DNA of 64,000 nucleotides from Tridacna crocea (GCA_943736015.1 OX031060.1:1880001-1944000), one strand, 5' to 3'; positions 1-9,883 are shown, counted from the first letter of the stretch. Numbers and translations: made by a program. The notes: a model not told the origin generated them from the letters alone.

Positions 1-403
1 AGATTATTTTGTGGTATGGCATTCCTGTAGATCGAGTACTTAAACTTAAAAGAAAAATCATGGACAGAGAAGTATAAAAAAGCAATTTATTTTTAACAGA
101 GGAAATGAAATGGGATCCATGTCATTCAAGAGATTGGCAAACAAAGCTTCATGCCTTTACATGATTTTGATTTCTGAAAACTACTGTTAATGTATTTTTT
201 CCCTATACCAAACTGTATGACAATTCCATGATATTAGACCATGGAGAAAGAGTTTATTAAAAGATTATGAAGAAGGACAATTTTCGTCAAAGTAGCATGT
301 GTTTTTTCACTATAATTTGCATAAATCGAATCTTTTAACTTGAATCTTTATTCAATGTTTAGAAATGCTTCCAACATGGAGGACTGTGTGGTTTTGTGAA
401 CAT
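1..403. other. Non-coding, no feature seen
   Basis: AT-rich sequence with no open frame of note, no recognisable repeat family member and no RNA gene that I can see. Confidence 0.5.
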
Positions 404-632
404 TTAACTCATTACTAAACGACAAAATTTTAGTTTTGTCAAAATCAAAGGCACTTGCAGACGACAACATAAAAGTGACTGAAAAATTGAAATTCATTTT
501 GTGAAGGGTAGAAAACATTGTTGGAAAAGGAGAAAATGCTGGTTACCAGCATTTTCTCCTTTTCCCACAATGTTTTCTAAAGGCTTCTTTCTCAGGGTCA
601 TCAAAAATGGGGATTATGTGGTAATGGGTTAA
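404..632 (-). mobile_element. MITE-A, intact 229 bp
   Basis: First complete copy. TTAA at both ends, tips CTCATTAC and GTAATGGG. From left to right it has the long flank (motif GCAGACGACA), the hairpin with loop TGGTTACCA, and the short flank (TCAGGGTCAT). It is a non-autonomous element and would need a transposase from elsewhere; the TTAA target suggests a piggyBac-type enzyme (inference). The hairpin arms run from about 509 to 576. There is no coding capacity. Confidence 0.92.
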
Positions 633-953
633 CCATGAGTTCAAAATATGGCCAAAGAAACAGTTGAATTTTTTATGAGATAAGCCAATTCCACATAAAT
701 ACTTAACTATTTACAACTTGGCTATTGAAAAAAACTTATAAAAATTTGGGTGGGAAAGATGCAATAATTTCTAGTATTTCATCATGGCTTCTGTACATGC
801 AAACATGCAAGAGACATTTTTTTTTTCCTCATCCAACCAGTCTTAAAAGTCCTTATGGTCACTTTTACTTATTTTGATATGCTTTGCATTATCTAGAATA
901 GTAATTTGGGTAAATTTTCCGGTAGCAAAGATAGAGCTCTATACAGTGACTTT
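633..953. other. Non-coding, no feature seen
   Basis: AT-rich spacer. Nothing recognisable. Confidence 0.4.
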
Positions 954-1354
954 CTGTGTTGTAGGTTAAATCTGTATTGCAGAGAAATGCAACTGACTTT
1001 AAGTAACAAATATGAACAAAGACAAATTAATAAACCTTTCATTGCATAAAGAGCTGGTAGAAGGCGTTTAACCCATTACCACACAATCCCTACTTTTGAC
1101 GCCCCTGAGAAAGAAGCCTTTTGAAAACACTGTTGGAAAAGGAGAAAATGCTGGTAACCAGCATTTTCTCCTTTTCCCACAGTGTTTTCTACCCATCCCA
1201 GAACAAATTTCAACTTTTCAGTCACCTTTATTTTGTCTTCTGCAAATGCTTTCAATTTGAACCAGTCTAAAATTTTGTCGTGTGGTAAAGAGTTAAAACA
1301 TGTAAATCTGGGAAAAAACATTGAAGAAATTTGTCACGCGTGGCAGCCATTTTG
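954..1354 (+). repeat. Segment duplicated at 6977-7151, here split by a MITE
   Basis: 954-1067 and 1297-1354 together match 6977-7151 (for example CTGTGTTGTAGG, AGAAGGCGTTTA and TGGCAGCCATTTTG, with few changes). The 229-bp MITE at 1068-1296 is absent from the other copy, so this is the occupied version of the site. Confidence 0.85.
1068..1296 (+). mobile_element. MITE-A, intact 229 bp
   Basis: Tips CCCATTACC and GGTAAAGAG, TTAA on both sides. The outer stem reads AACACTGTTGG on the left and CCCACAGTGTT on the right, so the AACACTG/CAGTGTT form differs from the common AACATTG/CAATGTT form in both arms. Inserted in the segment that is unoccupied at 7091. Confidence 0.95.
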
Positions 1355-1677
1355 TTCTTTTTCTGGAGACAACTCGAGTAACAGATGAAATGCATGGTTT
1401 TCTCTATGTTCGGCATTTAAATTGAAAATATTTGTATTTCAAACAAAGAGTTAATAAATATGCAAGCAACAGGTATGTTTAAATCCTAGTTTTATGCTCT
1501 AGTTGCAATTTATATTTTAGAGTTCAACACGCGCACAAAATCTGTGTGGAACTTTCAACTAATTTTGTCGTGATCGTCTCTATACCCAGAGGCAACCAAT
1601 CGAAAAGTGACATCGCCTTTGGGGGCAGTTATTTGCACTAGGTGAATAGCTTAACTTGCACGATTAACTTACATCAT
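1297..1677. other. Non-coding spacer
   Basis: After the duplicated segment ends at 1354 I see only unclassified AT-rich DNA. Confidence 0.4.
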
Positions 1678-1755
1678 TTAATTCATTACCACACAATCCC
1701 CAACTTTTAACAACCCTTTTTTGAAAAGGCTCTTGAAAACAATGTCAGAAATGTG
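1678..1755 (+). mobile_element. MITE-A, left end only
   Basis: TTAATTCATTACCACACAAT and the short flank are kept. The copy stops just inside the left hairpin arm (AAAACAATGTCAG). Confidence 0.75.
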
Positions 1756-1975
1756 GACCCTTGCTGTATTTCCAGGCAGTTTCACACTGTCTGTCTTTAT
1801 AAAGATATTCTTGTTGCAGTTGGTATAGGGTTGACTCTGTTATCTTCCATGATTTATCTACCTGAGCCTCATAAATCATGAAATCATGCAATAATTACAA
1901 TAGGATCAAGCACTGTCTTTACCTGTACTATGAGTTTCTACTCTCCGGTGCTTTTGCTGTTCTGCATATTAAATT

Positions 1976-2205
1976 TTAACCCCTTGCCATACAATCCAGA
2001 GTTCTAACGACCCTGACGAAGAGGGCTTTTGAAAACATTGTAGGGAGAGGAGAAAATGGTTGTAACCAGCATTTTCTCTTTTTCCCACAATGTCTTTTAC
2101 CCTGTCTTGGATAATATTCCATATGGTAATCACATTCAGTGAGTTTTGTTTGCAAATGCTTTGAATTTGGACATTTCTAAAATACTGTTGTCTTGTAAAA
2201 AATAA
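1976..2205 (+). mobile_element. MITE-A, diverged full length
   Basis: Starts TTAACCCCTTGCC. Hairpin is complete with changes (AAAATGGTTGTAACCAGC). The right tip has decayed to TCTTGTAAAAAAT with no clean TTAA. Confidence 0.8.
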
Positions 2206-2330
2206 TAAATGCTGCAAGAGAATATTGATTGATTCATGATGTTTTATAAGCGGTGAAGACAGGATGAATTACGTGATCACCCATGGCATACGGTAAGGTG
2301 GGTGACCAGGTGGCATCCAGTTCTTTGTCC

Positions 2331-2830
2331 AGAGCATAACTTTGTCATCTCCAGTCTGATTGACTTGAAACTTGGCCTTTGTATTTGTTGCAATAATAGG
2401 GAGTGCAGTGCAAAAGAACCATTACTCTACCTTGTGCTGTCTTTGAGTTATTTCCCTTTGGTTGCCAATTTTACAGCATTTTCTGCTTGTCAGGATTATA
2501 ACTTTGTCATCTGTTGTCTGAACATCTTCAAATTCGGTATGCAAAATTGTTGAAAAATTTTGGAGTGCAGTGTATAAGAACCACATCTCTTCCTAGCACA
2601 AATTTTTAGTTATTCTCCCTTTGATCTTCATTTTTATTGTATTTCTTGCTTGCCCAGAGCATAACTGTGTCATCTTAAGCAAGAATGACTTGAAATATGG
2701 TATTCTTATTTGTTGCAATATTTGCAAGTGCAGTGCTCAAGAATTGCAACTCTACGTCATGCTGTCTTTGAGTAATTTCCCTTTGATCATCATTTTTACA
2801 GCAATTAGTCCTGTTGCTATCAGAGTAAGT
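2331..2830 (+). repeat. Three tandem units of about 160 bp
   Basis: The phrase AGCATAACTTTGTCATC (with variants) begins near 2331, 2492 and 2656, giving periods of 161 and 164 bp. Each unit also has GAGTGCAGTG and TCTTTGAGTTATTTCCCTTT. Unit size and wording resemble the 160-bp tandem cores of bivalve satellite and pearl-type elements (family knowledge, not searched here). Flanks near 2280 include GATCACCCATGGC, possibly an element head. Confidence 0.75.
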
Positions 2831-2839
2831 CCAAACTTA

Positions 2840-3600
2840 CCACAGTGAATCTCTGTGATGTTTAGTTTGTACATGTGACTTTTGAAATTCTAATATCAGC
2901 AGGTAATCTAGATTTGAAGCCATTTTCACTGACAAGCCCTTGCAAAGCTTTTGTCTCACTGATATTTTGACTGTAACTGGTGGGTATTCTGCAAGGACTC
3001 GAAAATATGATTGTAAATAAGTCTGGTACTGTCCAAAAAGATTATTTTACCACAGCCAATGAGAATTGGTTTGTCTTGGGATAAAGTTAGACTGTCAGCA
3101 AATATGGATCATGGTAAAAAGAAATAGAGGGAATCTATTGCTTGTTGCACTACCTGGCACGTGACTGAGAAAACTATTGAAAGTGGTGTAAAACACCTTT
3201 CAAACTAACACATAGGCCTAAATGCTGTGATTAGAAATCAGCATGGTCTCTCTACAGGAAGAAGCTGAAATTGAAATCTCTCCATGTGATTATTCAGGCT
3301 GTCTATGGTCTCAGACAATTTTCTAAATGGAGAATTTTTCCCTGTATTTATACAACTGAATGTCTGGAAAAAATCTAATATTTCTGTTCATTTTATCAGG
3401 CATGCTTTGTAATTGTTCCACTTTCGAAAGATTACTGTCTGCCCACTCGAAGAGTTTCTCCGTCCATTATTTTGTTCCATATTTAGCCACAAGAACATGA
3501 AAGCATTGTGCTTTTACGTAATGATTGGCTATTATTTTTTTGCTGTTGAAACATGCAAGAGCCTACACTGTGTAAATGAGCTGTGCTCTGTGAAAAGGGG
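2840..3600. other. Non-coding, weak SINE tail near 3170
   Basis: Mostly unclassified. GAAAGTGGTGTAAAACACC near 3178 resembles the 3' tail of the SINE-2 copies listed elsewhere, but the match is short. Confidence 0.35.
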
Positions 3601-3629
3601 GCTGAACGCATCTGCGAAAAGTATCGAAC

Positions 3630-3712
3630 CATGTCAACCTGTGCAGGCTGACCTGGGCCAAAACTTTTCGCTATTGGTCAATTTTCTGTTTGTCAGAAGA
3701 CCAAGCTACCTC
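3630..3712 (+). repeat. Repeat with GTGCAGGCTGA core, copy 1
   Basis: CTGTGCAGGCTGACCTGG, then AAAACTTTTCGCTATTGG and TCTGTTTGTCAGA. The same order of words occurs at 4655-4742 and 16796-16881. An open frame running through here (3413-3760) is therefore not good evidence of a gene. Confidence 0.65.
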
Positions 3713-3760
3713 ATGACTGAGTCAGATATTGAAAAAAAAAAGGCTCTTATGGACCCATAA

Positions 3761-3991
3761 TTAACTCTTTACCCCACAAGGCATTTCTATGGTATCTCTA
3801 ATTGATCCTAAATAACAGCAAGGCTGAAGCTGTTTCTTATGTGTATATGACACCTTTTGATAGTATAGAAAACATTATGGCAAAAGGTGAAATTGCTTGT
3901 TATGAGCAATTTCACCTTTTGCCACAATTTTTTCCACAGGCTCCTTAACAAACAGTGCGTAGAAATGAGTATCTATGGCGTAAAGGGTTAA
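3761..3991 (-). mobile_element. MITE-B, near intact
   Basis: First MITE-B copy. Tips CTCTTTACCCCACAAGG and GCGTAAAGGG. Long flank has ACAGCAAGGCTGAAGC; the hairpin is AAAGGTGAAATTGCTTG with GAGCAATTTCACCTTTTGCC. Short flank has CAGTGCGTAGAAATGAG. Same length and hairpin position as MITE-A, but different sequence outside tips and outer stem. Confidence 0.9.
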
Positions 3992-4030
3992 GTGATGACC
4001 ATGGACTTGTATCATGCATAACAGATGTAT

Positions 4031-4260
4031 TTAACTCTTTACCACATGACAGAATTTTAGACTTGTCCAAATTGAAAGCATTTGCAGACGACAAAACTAA
4101 TTGTGAATCAAAATTTGAAATTTCATTTGGAAAGGGTAGAAAACATTGTGGGAAAAGGAGAAAATGCTGGTTACCAGCATTTTCTCCTTTTCCCACAATG
4201 TTTTCAAAGGCTTTCTTTTTCAGGGTCGTTTAAAGTCGGGATTGTGTGGTAAAGAGTTGA
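4031..4260 (-). mobile_element. MITE-A, 230 bp
   Basis: TTAACTCTTTACCACATGAC on the left; right end GGTAAAGAGTTGA, so one target base is changed. Hairpin perfect over most of its length. Confidence 0.9.
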
Positions 4261-4269
4261 TTGGTTTGT

Positions 4270-4526
4270 TGTACTGGGGTTTAATGCCACTTTTACAGCT
4301 AAGGTCATATTATGGCGGTCAGTGATGCACATGTGTTTCCTGGCTTTCTCACACTGGTATTAACACAACTTTCTTTCCAAAGCCACCGACTACTTTTCTC
4401 ACATGCTTCAGCAGAGGTGAGAGGTGAAAATACGCTGGAAAGAATGTTTGCCTCAACCGTGTATCGAACTCACAACCACCAGGTCATGAGTCCGACACGC
4501 TCACCACTGAGCCACCTGGGTGGGCG
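4270..4526 (-). mobile_element. SINE-1, tRNA-derived, full copy
   Basis: Read on the minus strand, the head at about 4526-4445 has a pol III A box (TGGCTCAGTGG) and B box (GTGAGTTCGATAC). The body has AGCATGTGAGAAAAGTAG, AAAGTTGTGTTAATACC and GTGAGAAAGCC, in the same order as the copy at 61030-61247. A tRNA-derived retroposon, probably transcribed by pol III when young. Confidence 0.8.
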
Positions 4527-4654
4527 TTAAAAAATTAAGCCCCCTTTTGCCAGAGTGCAGCAGATTTGCAGCAATACTGTTCCATATCAATGAAAGGTAA
4601 ATGAACCGTGATCTGGCAAAAACAGATTTATGCATCTACAAAAATTATGGACCC

Positions 4655-4742
4655 AGGTCAGTCTGTGCTGTCTGCGCAGGCTGATCTTGGTTGAAACTTT
4701 TCACTATTAATCAGTTTTCTGTATGTCAAAGGACCAGTGTAC
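4655..4742 (+). repeat. Repeat with GCGCAGGCTGA core, copy 2
   Basis: TGTCTGCGCAGGCTGATC, then GAAACTTTTCACTATTAATC and TCTGTATGTCAAAGGACC, parallel to copies at 3630 and 16796. Confidence 0.65.
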
Positions 4743-4820
4743 CCCTGGATTTACTTTATACAAAATGGATTTTCCTTGATCTAAAATTATGAGATGACCA
4801 GTGTAGCATCATGGCATATC

Positions 4821-4899
4821 TTGTCGGTTTGCTTCCAAAATCTCATAACTACAGCTTGTTACAAGCTGTAGTTACGAGGTTTTGGAAGCAAACCGACAA
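4821..4899. repeat. Isolated near-perfect palindrome, 39-bp arms
   Basis: Arm 4821-4859 begins TTGTCGGTTTGCTTCC; arm 4861-4899 ends GGAAGCAAACCGACAA. Only two arm positions do not match and one base separates the arms. It is unrelated in sequence to the MITE hairpins, and I see no target duplication or tip motif at its borders. Confidence 0.85.
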
Positions 4900-5150
4900 T
4901 AAGTAAAGCACTCAGCCTCTTTTTGCAAGAGCACAAATCGTGTGTGTCATCAGTACCTTTGTCTCATGCAGATACCTGTTTTACTGCAAGAATTATTTTG
5001 AAACAATGTAGCAAACTAATTAATTACACTTGACAAGCTATTCTTCTTTTTGGCAAAAATGTTCTCAAAAGCATATTTTGTGCTATGAAACTGTATTCTA
5101 TGTGATTTCTATTTTCTGTATATGCTTTATAAGTTGATCGCTAAATTCCT
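4900..5150. other. Non-coding, no feature seen
   Basis: Unclassified AT-rich spacer, possibly with a decayed hairpin near 5030-5090. Confidence 0.35.
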
Positions 5151-5154
5151 GCCC

Positions 5155-5252
5155 ATTTGAAGACAAATTTTACTTGAGTCATACATCATTAATTTTGTTT
5201 TCCGCAAATTCTCTTAATTTGGTCATGTCTATAATTTTGTTGTTTTGTAAAG
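5155..5252 (+). mobile_element. MITE-A, decayed right part
   Basis: TTTGTTTTCCGCAAATTC, AATTTGGTCATGTCTATAAT and TTTTGTAAAGA follow the MITE-A long flank and right tip. The left half is not recognisable. Confidence 0.55.
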
Positions 5253-5356
5253 ACTGGAAATGTAATGAACCCTTAACAGCGCAAAATAAAACCTACAGAC
5301 ATTTTCAGTGGAAAATGCTTTAAATTATTTAAAACATGTTTTTGTTTGGTACAGAG

Positions 5357-5586
5357 GTAACTCTTTACTACACAATCCCGACTTTTAACGACCCTGAGAG
5401 GGAAGCCTTTTGAAAACACAATGGGAAAAGAAGAAAATGCTGGTAACCAGCATTTTCTTCTTTTCCGATAATGTTTTCTACCCCTCCCAAAACTAATTTC
5501 AACTTTTTATTCACATTTGATTTGTCGTCTGCAAATCCTTTCAAAATGGACCAGTCTAAAATTTTGGTTGTTTGGTACAGAGTTAA
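5357..5586 (+). mobile_element. MITE-A, 230 bp
   Basis: Left target is GTAA, right is TTAA. The stem has GAAGAAAATGC in the left arm and GCATTTTCTTC in the right, a change present in both arms relative to GGAGAAAA/TTTTCTCC. Confidence 0.9.
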
Positions 5587-5806
5587 GTGCCTTATCCTTT
5601 CAGTTATCCATTTCTTGCATGCTATTTAGACTGCAAAACACTAAATTAAAAGCATTTTTCAGTGCAGAGGTTAAAATAGCATAGTCTAAACCATGTTCTC
5701 TCCTGCTGTACCAGTCTGAATAAATGAAATAACCCCCTTTAGTCAAGAAAACAACCCAACTATTGCTATTTCAAAATTGTTTTGCCAGAATATGTAAAAA
5801 AGTTCC

Positions 5807-6033
5807 TTACCTCTTTCCAAATAACAAAATTTTACTCTTCAAAATGGTGAGCAATTGCAGGTGACGAAACAAATACATCTCATGTGATGGAATTTGTCTC
5901 TGAAGGTATTGAAAACATTAAGGAAAAAGGAGAAAATGCTGGTTACCAGCATTTTCTTCTTTTGCCACAATGTTTACAAAAGGCTTTTTTCTTTGGAGTT
6001 GTTAAAACCAGGCATTGTTTCATAAGGGGTTTA
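5807..6033 (-). mobile_element. MITE-A, diverged
   Basis: Both tips decayed (TTACCTCTTTCC, ATAAGGGGTTTAG) but the hairpin with TGGTTACCA and the GCAGGTGACGA motif remain. Confidence 0.75.
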
Positions 6034-6103
6034 GACCAAAGAAAGATTGTCATATTTCGTAAGTTTTGAAAGACTGAATTGCTGCAATGTGCCCAAGTCT
6101 CCA

Positions 6104-6227
6104 GGGCCTGTATTCACCAACCATACTTAAGAATGTAAGTTTGTCTTATTCTTCAGAATTTTCTACATTTGTAAACTTGGAGAATAGGACTAAGAATATT
6201 CTCAAGAATGTTTGGTGAATATGGTTC
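6104..6227. mobile_element. Fold-back element, GGGCCTGTATTCACC family
   Basis: Ends GGGCCTGTATTCACCAACCA and TGTTTGGTGAATATGGTTCC are inverted, and the interior is also roughly palindromic (AAGAATGTAAG with CTCAAGAATG). Second copy at 24063-24265. Confidence 0.75.
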
Positions 6228-6376
6228 CTTAACTGTATGAGGTAAAAGATTACAGAAGCTCATCTAGACATGAAGGATCCATGGTAACACTATCGAGGAA
6301 ATTTAAAAGAAAAACAAATTGTTGCAGATCTGAGGATAATTACATTCTACTACTCCATTTGACAAGAGATATTGTT

Positions 6377-6605
6377 TTAACTCTTTACCACACGAGAATA
6401 TTTTAGACTGGTCCAAATTGAAAGCATCTGCAGACGACAAAATAAAGGTGACTAAAAAATTGAAATTTGTTCTGGGAAGGGTAGAAAACACTGTGGGAAA
6501 AGGAGAAAATGCTGGTTACCAGCATTTTCTCCTTTTCCCACATTGTTTTCCAAAGGCTTCTTTCTCAGGGGCGTCAAAAGTAGGGATTGAGTGGTAATGG
6601 GTTAA
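6377..6605 (-). mobile_element. MITE-A, intact 229 bp
   Basis: Clean TTAA on both sides. Left arm AACACTGTGGG but right arm CCCACATTGTT, so the two arms disagree at this position in this copy. Confidence 0.92.
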
Positions 6606-6631
6606 GCCAATTACTTCATAAAACAGACTTC

Positions 6632-6860
6632 TTAACCCTTTACCCCATAAGGCATTTCTATGGTATCTCTAGTTCACCCTAAATAACAGCAAGGATGAAG
6701 CTGTTTCTTATGTGTATATGACACCTTTTGATAGCATAGAAAACATTGTGGCAAAAGGTGAAATTGCTCGTCACGAGCAATTTCACCTTTTGCCACAATG
6801 TTTTCCAAAAGCTCATATAAGCAATGCGTAGAAATGAGTATCTATGGAGTAAAGGGTTAA
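6632..6860 (-). mobile_element. MITE-B, intact 229 bp
   Basis: TTAACCCTTTACCCCATAAG and GGAGTAAAGGGTTAA. Hairpin loop region GCTCGTCACGAGC centred at 6772, which is 140 nt from the left end and 88 from the right. Confidence 0.95.
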
Positions 6861-6903
6861 ACTTGTATTTTTCTTGTTGAGAGGTACCTTCCAAAACAGG
6901 GAA

Positions 6904-7312
6904 ATAACCCTTTACCAGAATACAAAGTTTGCGACAAATCCAATTTGAAAGCAGTTGCAGATGATAAAATAAATCTCTGTGTTGTCGGTTTAATCTGTAT
7001 TGCAGCGATATGCAACTGAGATTTAGTAACAAATAAGAACAAAGACAAATTAATAAACCTTTCATTACATAAAGAACTTGTAGAAGGCGTTTACATCTGT
7101 AAATCTCGGAAAAAACATTGACGAAATTTGTCATGGGTGGCAGCCATTTTGATTGTTAAAGAAAGATTGAAAAATGTATTGGGAAGGATAGAAAACATTG
7201 TGAGAAAAGGAGAAAATGATGGTTACCAGCATTTTCTCCTTTTCCCAAAATGGTTTCAAAGGGCTTTTTTCTCAGGGTCTTCAAAAGTCAGGATTGTGTG
7301 GTAAAGGGTTAA
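6904..7312 (-). mobile_element. MITE-A split by an unrelated 189-bp segment
   Basis: 6904-6976 is the long-flank tip (CCCTTTACCAGAATAC to GATAAAATAAA). 7166-7312 resumes at ATTGAAAAATGTATTGGGA and runs through the hairpin to GTAAAGGGTTAA. Only about 12 bp of MITE sequence is missing at the break. Confidence 0.8.
6977..7165 (+). repeat. Paralog of 954-1354 lacking the MITE
   Basis: Continuous version of the segment interrupted at 1068. At the site it reads GAAGGCGTTTACATCTG, so the target is TTAC rather than TTAA here. It lies inside another MITE-A, so this segment has itself moved or been copied. Confidence 0.85.
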
Positions 7313-7378
7313 GATGCAGAGATTGGCAAGCCAAGGACACACTGTGACATATGAATTTATTTGCTTGTTAGCTGACAC

Positions 7379-7960
7379 TTGAGCAAGGTGAGCAGCTCAC
7401 TTGAGCAAGGTGAGCTTTTGTGATTGTGCTGTGTCTAGCATATGGTGTCCGGCGTATGTTGTGTGATGTCATCGTCCGTTGCCAACTTTAACCTTGTCTA
7501 CTTTCTAGAGGTCACATTATTCGTCCAATACTCATGAAACTTGATTGGGGTCTTTGTCTTGATAATATCTGCGATAAGTTAAAAAATTGGTCATAAACTA
7601 GGTCACTGAGTCAGATGTTAGAAGCCTTGTGTTAATGACCACAATTTCAGTCAGATACTCATGAAAGTTGGTTAGAATGTTTGTCTTGATGTTATCTGGA
7701 ACAGCTAGTTATGGGTTATGTTGGATCAAAAGCTAGGTTACTCTTAGAAAAACCTTGTGGATGATCTAGAGGCCACATTTTCAGTCCAGAACTCTTGAAA
7801 ATTTATCAGAATGTCTGTCTTGATGATGTTAGGTCAAAAACCAGGTCAGAAAAACCAAAAATGTGTACACGCTAGGGTCCTCAGTTAGTCTCATGAAACT
7901 TGGTTAGAATATTTGTTGCAATGATAGCTGGAATGTGTTTTCCGAAAACTTCACCATTTA
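7379..7960 (+). mobile_element. Bivalve-type tandem-core element, decayed
   Basis: Head repeats TTGAGCAAGGTGAGC, then GGTGTCCGGCG, followed by loose units of about 120-180 bp with CTCATGAAACTTG, TTTGTCTTGAT and AGCTAGGTTAC. Related to 23245-24060. No end could be fixed with confidence. Confidence 0.65.
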
Positions 7961-8140
7961 TGCCATAGAATTTTTTTTCATTTCATTATTTTATAGAAGT
8001 CTTCTTGTCTATAAAACATTCATAAGAGTCTATTGATATTTTGATGTGAACAGTTTTTCATTAGATATGCATATATTCATTGGCATCATATCAGTATATG
8101 AAGAAGAGCAGACTCTTTGGAGCTAGGCTTATTTGAATAT

Positions 8141-8212
8141 TTACCAAACAACAAAATTTTACACTATTCCAAAAAGAAAGCATACACAGAATGACAACAA
8201 AATAAACATGAT
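8141..8212 (-). mobile_element. MITE-A, left end only
   Basis: TTACCAAACAACAAAATTTT, then a long flank with a small insertion before GACAACAAAATAAAC. Hairpin lost. Confidence 0.55.
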
Positions 8213-8279
8213 TTGTAGCAGTATTAACAAATGGTGATTACCTTTAACAAAATGGTTAAAATGGAATCTCGATTTTTTC

Positions 8280-8920
8280 ATACCCCCACAAAATGAATGT
8301 TTTCAGGGGTATACTGAAATTAGCCTGTCTGTCTGCGTGTCCGCCCATCCATCCATGTGTCTGTCTGTGTACAAAATGCTAATAATTTTGTGTTGCTAAT
8401 TCCTCCTACAGTTTCCCTTCAATTGTTTTGAAACTTTGCACATATATTGATCATATATTGAAGATTCTAGCATGACATGTGAATTCGACTCTCTGAACAC
8501 AGTGCAAGGAAAGCGTCATAAAATCTGTGACAATCCATGTAGAGTAACATCATTGTATAACGAGTAACGTCATTTATTGAGTGGGTTATTCAATGGAACA
8601 TAATCTTTATCCGAGTGTTTACTCCAAGTTAGAACTTGTTTTCCTTTCATTAAAAATTGGCCATGTTAGAATTGAAATAATGTTCTTTCTTTGCTATCGC
8701 CCTCATGGATTATTTATTGTGCTTCATAACTCACAACTGTGGTTTATTGAGTGAAAAACCACAATAGAAAGAAGATTATTTCTTAATTTGCAAGATCCAA
8801 TTTTCAAGTGTCAACTCTTTGTGGTTGAGGAATTATCTCCCCTTGAACTTGACACTTTTTTCTGTCAAAGTGATGGTGGGGGTATTAAGTCACATTCAGT
8901 GACAGCTCTAGTTTCATCAA
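8280..8920 (+). mobile_element. CCCC-headed element, long copy
   Basis: Head ATACCCCCACAAAATG pairs with TTTTCAGGGGTAT; then a run of TCTGTC/CCATCC words; tail GGGGGTATTAAGTCACATTC and CAGTGACAGCTCTAGTTT. Shorter copies at 10291 and 57806 share head and tail. The middle carries another repeat (8540-8800). Confidence 0.7.
8540..8800 (+). repeat. CTCATAACTCACAAC repeat, copy inside CCCC element
   Basis: GGGTTATTCAATGGAACATA, TTTACTCCAAGTTAGAACTT, AGAATTGAAATAATGTTC, GGATTATTTATTGTGC and AACTCACAACTGTGG. The same words occur in reverse order on the other strand at 12960-13230. Confidence 0.7.
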
Positions 8921-9079
8921 GAGCTGAGGTCTGAAGAGCAATTTGACAATGAAACAAATACATACAACAGGAACGAAAAGAAAAAAAAAAGACTCATTCC
9001 ATTTCTTTATTATCATTGTATGAGCTGGCATCATTAACTCTTAGGCACCTTAGTGCCGCTCAAGTACCTTGGAAGAACA

Positions 9080-9131
9080 GTGTAGATCAAGATCAGACTG
9101 CACAAAATGTGCAGTCCGATCTTGGATCTGC
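9080..9131. repeat. GATCAGACTGCACA hairpin, good copy
   Basis: TGTAGATCAAGATCAGACTG and CAGTCCGATCTTGGATCTGC fold around CACAAAATGTG. No TTAA and no tip motif like that of the MITEs. Confidence 0.75.
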
Positions 9132-9314
9132 ACCGCCTGGTCATGAGGTATTTTTCCCCCCAGAAATAACTTTTGAATAGCAATATTTTGGGTTTTTACT
9201 ATGAGCTTGAAGGTTTTAAGTTAGCTATGTTCCATATTAAGGGTTAACTCTTTTCCTACTTTAAGACCTTACAGCGCTGAACCCAGAGTTACATACTTAT
9301 ATGGATTATGTAGA

Positions 9315-9543
9315 TTAACCCATTACCATACAGTCCCTACTTTTGACGACCTTGAGAAAGAAGCCTTTTGAAAATATTGTGGGAAAAGGAGAAAATGCTG
9401 GTAACCAGCATTTTCTCCTTTTCCCACAAATTTTTCTACCCTTCACAAAACATATTTCAAATTTTCTGCCACTTTTATTTTGTCATCTGCAGTTGCTTTC
9501 AATTTGGACCAGTCTAAAATATTGTCATGTGGTAATGAGTTAA
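9315..9543 (+). mobile_element. MITE-A, intact 229 bp
   Basis: TTAACCCATTACCATACAGT to GGTAATGAGTTAA. Outer stem right arm is slightly decayed (CACAAATTTTTC). Confidence 0.92.
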
Positions 9544-9883
9544 GTGAAGACTGCTAAAAATATTCAATATTCTCTTGGACCTACATTTACTACTGCTTTG
9601 CTGGAAATTCTGACAAAAACAGTGTTGTAATTGCAGGAATTGCATTTTTAGCGCTAAACAGATCGAATTATAGTCCTACAAGAGATCACAAACTGACAAT
9701 TCTTTTCAGTTGGACAGATGGATCATGTTACATTTTGTAAACCAATGCAACAGTAATTCTTACTTCTTTTTCATGTCATTGGGAATAAAAATGCCTGCAT
9801 CCCTACTGGTTGATTGTAGCTTAATTCTACTTTTGGCTTTTAGTAAGGGAATTTAACCTGATAATTGCAATTGCAAGACCATC
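9544..9883. other. Non-coding, no feature seen
   Basis: No repeat or gene recognised. Confidence 0.4.

Noticed and set aside
3413-3760. 115-residue open frame
   Set aside because: Its centre is a dispersed repeat also at 4655 and 16796; no splice signals support an exon.
6679-7134. 151-residue open frame on the minus strand
   Set aside because: It covers a MITE-B, a MITE-A tip and the duplicated segment. Composite of repeats.
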